From Pyrinomonadaceae bacterium (lineage in GTDB: Bacteria > Acidobacteriota > Blastocatellia > Pyrinomonadales > Pyrinomonadaceae): DNA of 64,000 bases. The position numbers were made by a program, and so were the translations under genes. The stretch's first letter is position 1, and every line of letters starts with the position of its first letter. The notes under the pieces were generated by a model. That model had not been told where the DNA came from. It saw nothing but the letters and a program-made list of their open reading frames with translations, and ran no database searches. Below, in pieces: positions 8,114-15,648 of this stretch. The stretch spans positions 124,001 through 188,000 of the forward strand of contig JAJQRF010000009.1 of assembly GCA_021228405.1 (NCBI GenBank), in the 5' to 3' direction.

Positions 8114-8140
8114 ATGATCGGCTCTCGTGCTTTTAATTAG
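8114..8140 (+). CDS. Possible 8-residue leader ORF overlapping the terminator
   Basis: ATG at 8114 with AGAGGA five bases upstream encodes MIGSRAFN and stops at 8138-8140, inside the terminator hairpin. If it is translated, the ribosome would cover the left half of the terminator stem. A SAM-II aptamer that blocks this ribosome-binding site could therefore act through translation of this ORF. It could also be chance. Confidence 0.3.
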   Translation: MIGSRAFN

Positions 8141-8155
8141 CGCGGGAGCCTTTTT
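8120..8155 (+). terminator. Intrinsic terminator downstream of the SAM-II-like aptamer
   Basis: Stem GGCTCTCGTGC (8120-8130) with GCGCGGGAGCC (8140-8150), 11 pairs including two G-U, loop TTTTAATTA, then TTTTT. It stands between the aptamer and the coding start at 8225. Confidence 0.75.
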
Positions 8156-8224
8156 CAGTTTGGGATTTTGGATTTGGGGGATGGAATTTACCCACCCGTT
8201 ACCGCAGGTGGTTCTGACAAAAAG

Positions 8225-9412
8225 ATGAGCGAATATTCGATAGACACGAAACTTGTCCACGCGGGCGAAAGACGGCAAACGCCGACCGGAAAATCGGTTT
8301 CAACGCCGATTTATCCTTCGACGACTTACACTTACGATTCGATGGCGGAAATGGACAAGGTTTTTTCGGGCGAAGGCGGCGATTATGTTTATTCGCGCTA
8401 CGGCAACCCGACCGTCAATGCGTTGGAAGAAGCGGTTGCGGAGATCGAGAGCGGGAAATTTGCGGTCGCGTTTGCGTCGGGAATGGCGGCGATTCACGCG
8501 GCACTTTTTGCTTGCGAGCTTGCGCCGGATTCGGTCGTTCTGGCTTCGCAAGACCTTTACGGCGCGTCGTTCGATCTGCTGAAAAAGATTTTCGGAAGTT
8601 ACGGTGTGAAAACGAAGACGGCGGATTTTAACGACCTGAAAAATTTGCAAGCGCAGGTTGAAGAACTGAAACCGCGCGTTTTGCTGGCGGAAACCATCTC
8701 GAATCCGCTTTTGAAAATCTGCGATATTGAGGCGGTTGCCGGGATCGCACATTCAAACGGCGCGAAATTGGTCGTTGACAATACTTTTGCATCGCCGTTT
8801 TTGTGTCAGCCCGTTCGGTTCGGCGCGGATTTTTCAGTTCATTCGGCGACGAAATATCTGAGCGGACACGCCGACGCGACGGGCGGAATCGTGATCTCAA
8901 ACGACGAATTCGACAAACCGACGCTCGATGGAATAAAAAAACTCGTCGGCGGAGTCTTAAGTGTTTGGGAAGCGCATCAAATTTTGCGCGGCATCAAAAC
9001 GCTCGGACTCCGGCAGGAAAAACAATGCCGAAACGCGGCGGTTCTGGCGGAACATTTGTCGAAAAACGAATTTATCGAAAAGGTTTATTATCCGAATCTG
9101 GATGATAAAAAATCGGCGGATAAGGTTTTGAAAGACGATTTCGGCGGCGCGCTGGTTTCGATAAAGTTAAAAACCGACACGACGGATGCGGCTTGGAAAT
9201 TTATGGATTCGCTCAAACTCTGTGTTCGTGCGACGAGCCTCGGCGACGTTTACACGCTCGTTTCGCATTCGGCTTCGTCGTCGCACCGCGAACTTTCGCC
9301 GAAAAAACGCGCGAGTTTGGGAATTGCGGACAGTCTGGTGCGAATCTCGGTCGGCATCGAAGATGTGAAAGATTTGATCGCCGATATTGAACAGGCTCTT
9401 AAAAATGGATAA
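8225..9412 (+). CDS. Cys/Met metabolism PLP enzyme (cystathionine gamma-synthase/lyase family)
   Basis: 395 residues from the ATG at 8225; the frame is open to 8168 but that part lies in the leader. Family marks are YSRYGNPTVNALE (56-68), the PLP-binding AETISNPLLKI...VDNTFASP (155-191) and the PLP lysine Lys210 (SVHSATKYLSGH). The family covers cystathionine gamma-synthase, gamma-lyase and O-acetylhomoserine sulfhydrylase, which sequence alone does not separate here. The SAM-II-like leader favours a methionine-forming role; the adjacent cysteine synthase would also suit transsulfuration. The stop codon (TAA 9410-9412) lies inside a class A word repeat. Confidence 0.88.
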   Translation: MSEYSIDTKLVHAGERRQTPTGKSVSTPIYPSTTYTYDSMAEMDKVFSGEGGDYVYSRYGNPTVNALEEAVAEIESGKFAVAFASGMAAIHAALFACELAPDSVVLASQDLYGASFDLLKKIFGSYGVKTKTADFNDLKNLQAQVEELKPRVLLAETISNPLLKICDIEAVAGIAHSNGAKLVVDNTFASPFLCQPVRFGADFSVHSATKYLSGHADATGGIVISNDEFDKPTLDGIKKLVGGVLSVWEAHQILRGIKTLGLRQEKQCRNAAVLAEHLSKNEFIEKVYYPNLDDKKSADKVLKDDFGGALVSIKLKTDTTDAAWKFMDSLKLCVRATSLGDVYTLVSHSASSSHRELSPKKRASLGIADSLVRISVGIEDVKDLIADIEQALKNG

Positions 9413-9484
9413 TTGATAGTTGATAATGGATAGTGAAAAAACGAAATAAATTATCAATTATCCATTGTCAACTATCAATTAAAA
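9402..9484. repeat. Class A inverted word repeat (GATAATT/GATAGTT words)
   Basis: The left arm reiterates the 7-bp words GATAATT, GATAGTT and GATAATG from 9407; the right arm (9450-9481) is their inverse (TATCAATTATCCATT...AACTATCAATT). The element fills the spacer exactly, from the stop codon of the upstream gene to the ATG of the next, and would form a long hairpin in RNA. Confidence 0.8.
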
Positions 9485-9486
9485 CT

Positions 9487-9912
9487 ATGATTTACATAAC
9501 TGAAGAACATAAAAAAGCGATCGAAGCGCACGGCGAAAAAACTTATCCGTTTGAATGCGGCGGAATGTTGATCGGGCGTTTTGAGGCGGACGGGAAAAAG
9601 ATCGTGACGGAAACTTTTCCGCTTGAAAATTCGAGCCGGGAAGATCAGAAAAATCGTGTTTTGATCTTGCCGAAAGACGTGATGAAAGCCGAACGTTATG
9701 CGCGTTCTTTGAAATTGGATGTTATCGGTTATTACCATTCGCATCCCGAAGACCGCGCCGTTCCGTCGCAGTATGACCTCGACCACGCGCTTCCGGTTTG
9801 GTCTTACATTATCGTTTCGGTGATCGGCGGAAAAGCGGTTGACGTTCGTTCGTGGCAGATGGAAGACGACCGCTCAAAGTTTAATGAAGAAGAATTTTTT
9901 ATCGAAAATTAA
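9487..9912 (+). CDS. JAMM (Mov34/MPN) metallopeptidase, Mec-like
   Basis: 141 residues from the ATG at 9487; an in-frame upstream extension is repeat-encoded. The zinc site of the JAMM family is complete: Glu23 (PFECGG), His84 and His86 (YYHSHPEDR), Ser94 and Asp97 (SQYD). In the mycobacterial CysO pathway the JAMM enzyme Mec releases cysteine from the CysO-cysteine adduct. The next gene begins with a CysO/MoaD-like domain and a cysteine synthase lies upstream, so this role is well supported by context. It might also cut the internal GG of the fusion protein; that is inference. Confidence 0.88.
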   Translation: MIYITEEHKKAIEAHGEKTYPFECGGMLIGRFEADGKKIVTETFPLENSSREDQKNRVLILPKDVMKAERYARSLKLDVIGYYHSHPEDRAVPSQYDLDHALPVWSYIIVSVIGGKAVDVRSWQMEDDRSKFNEEEFFIEN

Positions 9913-9913
9913 A

Positions 9914-9990
9914 GAATTGTTCACGGGTGCACACGGCAAAAAAACTGAAAGATAACAAAAAAACGTGTGCATCCGTGAACGATAAAATTT
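9914..9990. repeat. Class A inverted repeat (TTCACGGGTGCACACGG arms)
   Basis: Left arm GTTCACGGGTGCACACGG (about 9919-9936) and right arm CGTGTGCATCCGTGAAC (about 9964-9980) are near-perfect inverse copies starting right after the stop codon of the JAMM gene. A stem of 15-17 bp can form. Confidence 0.8.
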
Positions 9991-10008
9991 CAATGGAGAA
10001 ATAAAAAT

Positions 10009-11457
10009 ATGGCAGTAACAATTGTAATCCCAACGCCTTTGCGTCAGTTTGCGGGCGGACAATCGGAAATCGAAGTGGAAGCCGCAACGACGGGCGAGGC
10101 ATTGGAGAAGTTGACGGCTCAATTTGCCGATCTGAAAAAACATCTTTACAGCGACGGCGGAAGTCTGCGAAATTTCATCAATGTTTACGTCGGCGACGAG
10201 GACATCCGCGATCTCGACAATCTCGAAACGGGAGTCAAAAACGGTGACGAGATTTTGATCGTCCCTTCGATCGCGGGCGGAAATATTGCGGCGGAAGCAA
10301 AAGCCGAAAAAGAATTGCCCGCGCTTTCAAATGAAGAAATTGCGCGCTATTCACGGCATCTGATCCTGCCCGAAGTCGGTTTGGAAGGACAAAAAAAGCT
10401 TAAAGCCGCGCGTGTTTTGATGATCGGCACGGGCGGCTTGGGTTCGCCGTTGGGTCTATATCTGGCGGCGGCGGGAATCGGGACTTTGGGCGTGGTCGAT
10501 TTCGATGTCGTTGACGAATCGAATCTGCAAAGACAGATCATTCACGGCACGAAAGATGTCGGTCGCCCGAAGATCGCTTCGGCGAAAGATCGTTTGCAGG
10601 ACATCAATCCGAACACGGACATCGAGGCTTTTGAAACGCGTCTGACGAGCGAAAATGCACTCGAATTATTTAAGGATTTCGACGTGATCGTTGACGGAAC
10701 GGACAATTTCCCGACGCGTTATCTCGTCAATGACGCTTCGGTTTTGACGGGAAAACCGAACGTTTACGGTTCGATCTTTCGTTTTGAAGGTCAGGCGAGC
10801 GTTTTCTGGGCGGAAAAAGGCGCGTGTTACCGCTGTCTTTATCCCGAACCGCCGCCGCCGGGATTGGTTCCGAGTTGTGCGGAAGGCGGCGTTCTCGGCG
10901 TTTTGCCGGGAATTGTCGGCACGATCCAGGCGAACGAAGTCATCAAAGTTATCTTGGGCGCGGAAGGAATTTTGTTGAATCGTTTACTGCTTTTCGACGC
11001 TTGGAAAATGCGTTTTCGTGAATTGAAGCTCAAGAAAAACGCCGATTGCCCGATTTGCGGCACGAATCCGACGATCAAGGAATTGATCGATTATGAAGAG
11101 TTTTGCGGTTTAAATTTGCCCGTGGAAGAAAAAACTCTTGAAGAAATCAGCGCAAAAGAGTTAAATGAATTAATAAAGAGTAATCCCGAATTGCAGATCA
11201 TCGATGTGCGCGAACCGCACGAATTTGAAATTGCGCGGATTCCGAATACGAAACTTATTCCGCTCGGCGAAGTCGTCAATCGGTCGAAAGAGATCGACCC
11301 GTCGCGTTTGAGCGTCGTGCATTGCAAAGGCGGCGTGCGAAGTGCGAAAGCGATCAACGCATTGCAGGAAAACGGTTTTACGGGACGACTTATAAATCTG
11401 AAAGGCGGAATCACGGCTTGGTCGGACGAGGTCGATCCGACCGTGGCGAAATATTAA
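10009..11457 (+). CDS. Sulfur-carrier (CysO/MoaD-like) - E1/MoeB - rhodanese fusion
   Basis: 482 residues in three parts. Residues 1-91 are a MoaD/CysO-like ubiquitin fold that ends in VPSIAGG, with the Gly-Gly at 90-91. Residues about 107-355 are a ThiF/MoeB adenylating enzyme: nucleotide loop GTGGLG (140-145), zinc pairs Cys273/Cys276 and Cys347/Cys350, and Cys290 in PSCAEGGVLG, matching the reactive Cys of this family. Residues about 376-482 are a rhodanese domain with active Cys439 (VVHCKGGVRS). Such enzymes adenylate the carrier's C-terminal Gly and load sulfur onto it. Here the GG is internal, so the carrier must be cut free first; the adjacent JAMM peptidase is the obvious candidate. 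With the cysteine synthase it suggests CysO-type cysteine synthesis. Confidence 0.9.
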   Translation: MAVTIVIPTPLRQFAGGQSEIEVEAATTGEALEKLTAQFADLKKHLYSDGGSLRNFINVYVGDEDIRDLDNLETGVKNGDEILIVPSIAGGNIAAEAKAEKELPALSNEEIARYSRHLILPEVGLEGQKKLKAARVLMIGTGGLGSPLGLYLAAAGIGTLGVVDFDVVDESNLQRQIIHGTKDVGRPKIASAKDRLQDINPNTDIEAFETRLTSENALELFKDFDVIVDGTDNFPTRYLVNDASVLTGKPNVYGSIFRFEGQASVFWAEKGACYRCLYPEPPPPGLVPSCAEGGVLGVLPGIVGTIQANEVIKVILGAEGILLNRLLLFDAWKMRFRELKLKKNADCPICGTNPTIKELIDYEEFCGLNLPVEEKTLEEISAKELNELIKSNPELQIIDVREPHEFEIARIPNTKLIPLGEVVNRSKEIDPSRLSVVHCKGGVRSAKAINALQENGFTGRLINLKGGITAWSDEVDPTVAKY

Positions 11458-11469
11458 GAAGGAAGATTA

Positions 11470-11578
11470 TCTACAGATGAACACGGATTCACACAGATGT
11501 AAGAAGATTCAAGAAAACAGATAAATCTCTTTGGTTTTATCTAAAAAAATATCTGAATTTATCTGTGTTCATCTGTGG
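11470..11578. repeat. Class A inverted repeat (CAGATGAACACGGATT words)
   Basis: Left arm around 11470-11500 (CTACAGATGAACACGGATTC) and right arm around 11548-11578 (TATCTGTGTTCATCTGTGG) are inverse copies, 11-13 bp after the fusion gene's stop codon. They fill the spacer before the peroxiredoxin gene. Confidence 0.8.
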
Positions 11579-11603
11579 ATGAAAATAATTAAGGAGAAAA
11601 ATT

Positions 11604-12236
11604 ATGTCATTGAGAATTGGAGATGATGCGCCGGATTTTACGGCGGATACGACGGAAGGCGAAATTAATTTTTACGATTATTTAGGCGACAGTTGGGGCG
11701 TTTTGTTTTCGCACCCGAAGGATTTTACGCCCGTTTGCACGACCGAGCTCGGCGAAGCGGCGCGGCTGAAACCCGAATTCGACAAGCGCAACGTGAAAGT
11801 CATCGGTTTGAGCGTTGACGCGACCGATTCGCATCACTTGTGGGCGAAGGACATCGAGGAAACGCAGGGAACTGCGCTCAATTTTCCCGTTATCGCGGAC
11901 AAAGATAAAGCGGTTGCCGATCTTTACGATATGATTCATCCGAATGCGAGCGATACTTTTACGGTGCGTTCGGTTTTCGTGATCGGTCCCGACAAAAAGA
12001 TCAAACTTAACCTGACTTATCCGGCAAGCACGGGCAGAAATTTTGAAGAAATCCTGCGCGTTATCGATTCGCTTCAACTGACCGCGAAACACAGCGTTGC
12101 CACGCCCGTAAACTGGAAAAACGGCGACGATGTAATCATCGTTCCGGCAGTTTCAAACGAACAGGCGAAGGAAAAATTTCCCGACGGCTGGAACGAGGTC
12201 AAGCCGTATTTGAGAATCGTCAAACAGCCAAACTAA
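11604..12236 (+). CDS. 1-Cys peroxiredoxin (Prx6 type)
   Basis: 210 residues. The peroxidatic Cys45 is in DFTPVCTTELG, and it is the only cysteine in the protein, so no intramolecular resolving disulfide is possible. The extended C-terminal arm (about 160-210, PVNWKNGDDVIIVPAVS) is typical of the Prx6 group, which reduces hydrogen peroxide and organic peroxides. It stands between the cysteine locus and the nickel superoxide dismutase genes, so this stretch has a redox theme. A clear ribosome-binding site (AAGGAG) precedes the ATG. Confidence 0.93.
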   Translation: MSLRIGDDAPDFTADTTEGEINFYDYLGDSWGVLFSHPKDFTPVCTTELGEAARLKPEFDKRNVKVIGLSVDATDSHHLWAKDIEETQGTALNFPVIADKDKAVADLYDMIHPNASDTFTVRSVFVIGPDKKIKLNLTYPASTGRNFEEILRVIDSLQLTAKHSVATPVNWKNGDDVIIVPAVSNEQAKEKFPDGWNEVKPYLRIVKQPN

Positions 12237-12237
12237 A

Positions 12238-12305
12238 CGGATTTTGGATTTTAGATTTTGGATTTTGGATTGGTTTTATTAAGCCTTTTCAAAATCCAAA
12301 ACTTT
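12238..12305. repeat. Class A word repeat (GGATTTTGGATTTT) between peroxiredoxin and sodX
   Basis: Left part reiterates GGATTTT with 7-bp spacing from 12240; the right part (about 12288-12303) is the inverse (TTCAAAATCCAAAAC). It lies between two convergent genes and starts two bases after the peroxiredoxin stop. Confidence 0.8.
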
Positions 12306-12316
12306 TAATAGGGAAA

Positions 12317-12664
12317 TCAAAATTTTTTTACTTTCGCTTCGATTTTCCCGAGAATATCTTTTCTTAAAATCGTGCCGAAACTGCGGCTGTCGGTGCTTTC
12401 GTTTGGATTGTCGCCAATCAGAAAATATCTGTTTTCGGCGGTGATTTCTTTAACTCGTTTGAGAATTTTGACGCTTTTTTTGAAAGGATGATCGGCAAGC
12501 ACGATGTCGCCTATTTTCGGGTCGAAATTGAGATTTATCAAAACGAGATCGCCGTTTTTCAAAATCGGAAGCATCGAATCGCCTTCGACGCGGAAAATTT
12601 TATGCTTTGAAAAACTTTTCGCGTTTTCTTCATTCAATTCAATTTCCGGCAATTCATTTTTCAT
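12317..12664 (-). CDS. sodX: Nickel superoxide dismutase maturation protease
   Basis: 115 residues from the ATG at 12664 (a TTG lies one codon upstream). S26 peptidase with Ser30 (VEGDSMLPIL) and Lys69 (ILKRVKEI), the strand GDIVLADHP and GDNPNESTDSRSFG near the C-terminus. Soluble and compact, as expected for SodX, which removes the leader of SodN so that the new N-terminal His can bind nickel. It directly follows sodN on the same strand, 70 bp away, with a hairpin-forming class A repeat between them. Confidence 0.88.
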   Translation of the reverse strand: MKNELPEIELNEENAKSFSKHKIFRVEGDSMLPILKNGDLVLINLNFDPKIGDIVLADHPFKKSVKILKRVKEITAENRYFLIGDNPNESTDSRSFGTILRKDILGKIEAKVKKF

Positions 12665-12669
12665 CAAAA

Positions 12670-12733
12670 ATAAAAAGCGGATCGCAGATTTTTAATAAAA
12701 TCCGCAATCCGCAATCCCAAATCCGAAATCGGT
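12670..12733. repeat. Class A hairpin between sodN and sodX
   Basis: On the minus strand, directly after the sodN TAG, the words CGGATTTGGGATTGCGGATT are followed by an AT turn, the inverse ATCTGCGATCCGC and a T-run. The structure could attenuate transcription from sodN into sodX or stabilise the sodN 3' end. Confidence 0.7.
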
Positions 12734-13195
12734 CTAGCTTGCCGTAAACCAGGGAACGTCTTTGCCTTTTGTTTCCCAGAAGATTCCGTGAATTTCCTTG
12801 ATCGCGTCCATTAATTCGTTGGCGTGTTCGAGGCTTACTTCCTGTTTGCACGACGAACAAGCTTTCGCGGCTTTCCAGAAAATTTCGTGCAGATTCGGAT
12901 ATTTTTCCAAATGCGCCGGTTTGAAATAGTCCGTCCACAACACGAGAATGTGATGTTTTGCGAGTTCGGCGCGTTCTTCTTTGATCGCAATAAAACGCGT
13001 CAAAGTGTTGTGATAAGCGATTTTAGCTTTTTCGTCGCCGTCCGCCGGATATTTCAAATCGAGAATCTTTTTCGTCAATTGTAAAACCGATTCGGCTTCG
13101 ACGCGTGCCTGTGACGGATCGTAAACTCCGCACGGACCGTCGCAATGCGCTTCGGCAACTTCAAAATTCATATTTTCAATCAAATCTTTAAACAT
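12734..13195 (-). CDS. sodN: Nickel superoxide dismutase
   Basis: 153 residues. The nickel hook is intact: His17-Cys18-Asp-Gly-Pro21-Cys22-Gly-Val-Tyr25, followed by DPSQARVEAESV. After removal of a 16-residue leader (cut between Ala16 and His17) the His becomes the N-terminus and ligates Ni with Cys2 and Cys6. The rest is the usual helical bundle (LTRFIAIKEERAELAKHHILVLWTDYFKPAHLEKYP). Length is normal. It lies 33 bp behind a 2Fe-2S ferredoxin gene, and sodX follows. It dismutates superoxide in the cytoplasm. Confidence 0.96.
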   Translation of the reverse strand: MFKDLIENMNFEVAEAHCDGPCGVYDPSQARVEAESVLQLTKKILDLKYPADGDEKAKIAYHNTLTRFIAIKEERAELAKHHILVLWTDYFKPAHLEKYPNLHEIFWKAAKACSSCKQEVSLEHANELMDAIKEIHGIFWETKGKDVPWFTAS

Positions 13196-13227
13196 TTCTT
13201 TCTCCTTGTCCTTTATAAATTAATTTT

Positions 13228-13560
13228 TTATTCGACAGGTCGTCCGCCCGCATCGATTCCTTCGACGCTTGCCTGGCGAATGACTTTAACGTGCAGATCG
13301 TCGATCAGACGCACCTGACACGACAAACGCGTGTGATCTCCCAGATCGGTTTTCGAGGCTAAAATGGCTTTTTCGGCATCGCCGATCTCGCCCGGATCGC
13401 CCGATAAAACTTCGACGCGGCACGTCGTGCAGCGCGCATTTCCGCCGCAGCGGTGAAGAATATCGACCCCGTTATCTTCCAGACATAAAACGAGCTTGCG
13501 TCCTTCTTCCGCTTCAAAAGCGACCATACCGTTGGCAGTTTCGGCAGTAATTTTCGGCAT
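13228..13560 (-). CDS. 2Fe-2S ferredoxin
   Basis: 110 residues from the ATG at 13560. Plant-type 2Fe-2S binding pattern C-x5-C-x2-C-x33-C at Cys38, Cys44, Cys47 and Cys81 (HRCGGNARCTTCRV...LSCQV). The region between 52 and 80 is of the adrenodoxin/bacterial type (GEIGDAEKAIL). It is first of the ferredoxin-sodN-sodX run on the minus strand. A direct link to superoxide dismutase is not established; it may simply supply electrons elsewhere. The reading frame is open upstream to 13668, but that part does not resemble ferredoxins. Confidence 0.88.
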   Translation of the reverse strand: MPKITAETANGMVAFEAEEGRKLVLCLEDNGVDILHRCGGNARCTTCRVEVLSGDPGEIGDAEKAILASKTDLGDHTRLSCQVRLIDDLHVKVIRQASVEGIDAGGRPVE

Positions 13561-13791
13561 TTCTTTCAAAATTCTCCTGCAATCAAAATTTGTAAAACTT
13601 CTATAATTCGACTTTGGCACAAATCGGACGCAAATGGCAAGTTGCGGAAAATTAAAGTATTGTTTCACGGCAGAAAAAACTTCCGAATCATATTTCGAGT
13701 GTTTTCATAATTTGTTAAAGCGGCATTGAATAACTGCAAAGTGAGCAAAAATGAAGAAGACAGCGAAAATTATGATTTTTCTCTAAAGCAA

Positions 13792-13942
13792 AAAATGATT
13801 TTGTGGTAACACAATTTAATTTTATGACGACACAAAATGATTTTGTGTTAAGACAAAATAAATTTGTGGTAACACAAAATAAATTTGTGGTAATACAAAA
13901 TTAAATTGTGTTACCACAAAATAGATTTGTGTCGTCACAAAA
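13792..13942. repeat. Class B tandem array, exact 21-bp period (AAAATAAATTTGTGGTAACAC type)
   Basis: Seven consecutive 21-bp units begin at 13792, 13813, 13834, 13855, 13876, 13897 and 13918. Most start AAAAT and end in -AC; the middle alternates between TTTGTGGTAAC and variants such as TTTGTGTCGTC. The array runs into the truA stop codon (13943). From 13561 to 13791 I see only AT-rich upstream sequence. Confidence 0.85.
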
Positions 13943-14704
13943 TTACTTTTTTTCGGTTTCTTTTTTGTAGAAAACCTTTTCGAGAAACAATCCTGACGGC
14001 GGCGCGGTATATTTGGCAGGCGCGTTTGAAGGAAATTTCAGCAGTCGGGCAAACCCGTCGTAAGTTAAATTTCCGCGTCCGACTTCCGCCAGCATTCCGA
14101 CGATTCTTCTGACCATTTTCCATAAGAAATGGCTCGCTTTGATGCGGAAAAAGATCAGGTGATCCTGCATCAAGATTTCCGCGCTTTCGACCGTTACGAT
14201 GGTCGATTGTTTTTTCGTTTCGTCGAGCTCGCAAAAGGAAATGAAATCGTGTTTGCCGACGAGCATTTCGGCGGCGGTCTGCATTGCCTTTACATCGAGC
14301 GCGTCTTTGATCCACCAGACGTGATTTTTCGCAAAAGCGGTGCGGCGCGTCGATATTTGGTAAAGATACTGACGCGCCACGGCATCTTTGCGGGCGTGAA
14401 AATTGTCCGCCGCGTTCGTCACTTTCAGAATGTTGATGTCGTGCGGCAAAATATCGTTAAAGCCGTGCTGAATCTGTTTCGGCGTGACATTTACCCTTAA
14501 TTCGGGAACTTTCAGATGCGCGACCTGTTCGATGGCGTGCACGCCCGCGTCGGTTCGTCCCGCGCCGAAAAATTCAAATTTCGACGCAAAAAGCTGACGC
14601 GCCGCGTCCTGCATTTCGCCCTGAATCGTCTTCGCATTATGCTGAATCTGCCAGCCGCGATAACGTGTTCCTTCGTATTCGATTTCTAATTTCCAAGTTG
14701 GCAT
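13943..14704 (-). CDS. truA: tRNA pseudouridine(38-40) synthase
   Basis: 253 residues. Catalytic Asp52 is in GAGRTDAGVHAIEQ (47-60), and IEYEGTRYRGWQIQ (8-21) and the C-terminal FLWKMVRRIVGMLAEVGRG are characteristic of TruA. It converts uridines 38-40 in the anticodon arm of many tRNAs. The last codons are close to the edge of the 21-bp array and the start abuts the left arm of a four-helix-bundle element. Confidence 0.95.
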   Translation of the reverse strand: MPTWKLEIEYEGTRYRGWQIQHNAKTIQGEMQDAARQLFASKFEFFGAGRTDAGVHAIEQVAHLKVPELRVNVTPKQIQHGFNDILPHDINILKVTNAADNFHARKDAVARQYLYQISTRRTAFAKNHVWWIKDALDVKAMQTAAEMLVGKHDFISFCELDETKKQSTIVTVESAEILMQDHLIFFRIKASHFLWKMVRRIVGMLAEVGRGNLTYDGFARLLKFPSNAPAKYTAPPSGLFLEKVFYKKETEKK

Positions 14705-14706
14705 AA

Positions 14707-15213
14707 AAGTTTTCAGATAGTTTACAGGAAGTTGCAGGAAGTTTTCAGATAGTTTATTAGAAAGTTTGAGAGGATCTTTAAAAATTAGTTGTTTGTTGTT
14801 CTGAGATATTGAGCAAGCGATAACGTCATTCTCGAAATTTCGGTCAGAATTTGATAAAGTTCATCGAATTCTTTTTGATTTATATAACTTAAACCAAACG
14901 CGATGTGCAGATGTGATTGGACTTCGGCGGCTGAACCGCGTGCGATGTTCAAAAAATTCGCAAACTCCGTATTCGTTCTGCGCCCGTGTCCTTCGGCGAT
15001 GTTTGCCATAATTGAAACCGACGCTCGACGAATCTGGTCACGCAAGCCGAAATCTTTGGCAAATTTTTCTTCTGAAGTTATTTTGTAGATGAGCAAAGTT
15101 AAATCTTTAGCTTTTTGCCAAGCCTGAATTTCCTCGAATTTATTAAACTTAGCCATTTCCCAAAACTTCCTGCAACTATCTGTAACTTCCTGCAACTTTC
15201 TATAACTATTTTC
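14707..15213 (-). mobile_element. Inverted-arm element enclosing a four-helix-bundle gene (element 1)
   Basis: Left arm 14707-14767 and right arm 15159-15213 are inverse copies made of words such as GTTGCAGGAAGTT and CAGATAGTTTACAGGAAGTT. Between them lies a single ORF of the S23/four-helix-bundle family in the direction of the flanking genes. The right arm supplies the stop codon of the upstream thioesterase gene (15206-15208). An RNA of this region would fold into a long stem with the ORF in the loop, the plan of 23S rRNA intervening sequences. Mobility is inferred, not shown. Confidence 0.55.
14785..15156 (-). CDS. Four-helix-bundle (S23/Avd-like) protein
   Basis: 123 residues from the ATG at 15156 (MAKFNKFEEIQAWQKAKDL). 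The family hallmark DFGLRDQIRRASVSIMANIAEG (about 35-56) and ARGSAAEVQSHLHIA are present. Relatives are encoded within 23S rRNA intervening sequences, beside diversity-generating retroelements (Avd) and as orphans; they form basic oligomers that may bind nucleic acid. No reverse transcriptase lies in this window. The frame extends 20 codons upstream to 15216, but that part is encoded by the right arm. Function unknown. Confidence 0.88.
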   Translation of the reverse strand: MAKFNKFEEIQAWQKAKDLTLLIYKITSEEKFAKDFGLRDQIRRASVSIMANIAEGHGRRTNTEFANFLNIARGSAAEVQSHLHIAFGLSYINQKEFDELYQILTEISRMTLSLAQYLRTTNN

Positions 15214-15598
15214 CAATCACAATTTTCTCACGATGCTGATTGATCGCAACATAAGTTACTTCGGCTTCGGTGACGCGGACGCTTGCGCCGTGGCTGTCGA
15301 AGCGTTCGGCTTCGACGATGACCTTGATCGTGATCGACGTTCTGCCGATGCGGACGGTTTCGGCGTAAAAGCTGACGAGATCGCCGATAAAAACGGGTTC
15401 GTGAAAGATGACTTCCTTCATCGCAACCGTCACGAAACGGTCGTGGTTGGTTGCACGCACCGCGCCGACACCGCCGGCAACGTCGATATAGCTCAAGATC
15501 ACGCCGCCGAAAACCGTGCCGTGTGCATTCGTATCGCGCGGCATCATCGTCAGCCGAATCGCCGCGTTTCGCAAGTGTTCTGTTTGTTCGTTTTCCAT
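15206..15598 (-). CDS. Acyl-CoA thioesterase, hotdog fold (YciA-like)
   Basis: 130 residues from the ATG at 15598 (MENEQTEHL); 13 more codons are open upstream. Hotdog thioesterase features are NAHGTVFGGVILSYIDVAGG (about 24-43), with the Asp of the SYID-type helix, and VAMKEVIFHEPVFIGDLVSF. Such enzymes hydrolyse acyl-CoA thioesters in the cytoplasm; chain specificity cannot be told. The stop codon TAG (15206-15208) comes from the right arm of element 1. Confidence 0.85.
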   Translation of the reverse strand: MENEQTEHLRNAAIRLTMMPRDTNAHGTVFGGVILSYIDVAGGVGAVRATNHDRFVTVAMKEVIFHEPVFIGDLVSFYAETVRIGRTSITIKVIVEAERFDSHGASVRVTEAEVTYVAINQHREKIVIGK

Positions 15599-15648
15599 AA
15601 TCCTATTGTAGCGCAAAAAGCGAAAATCCCTTTCCACGCCGCCTCACG

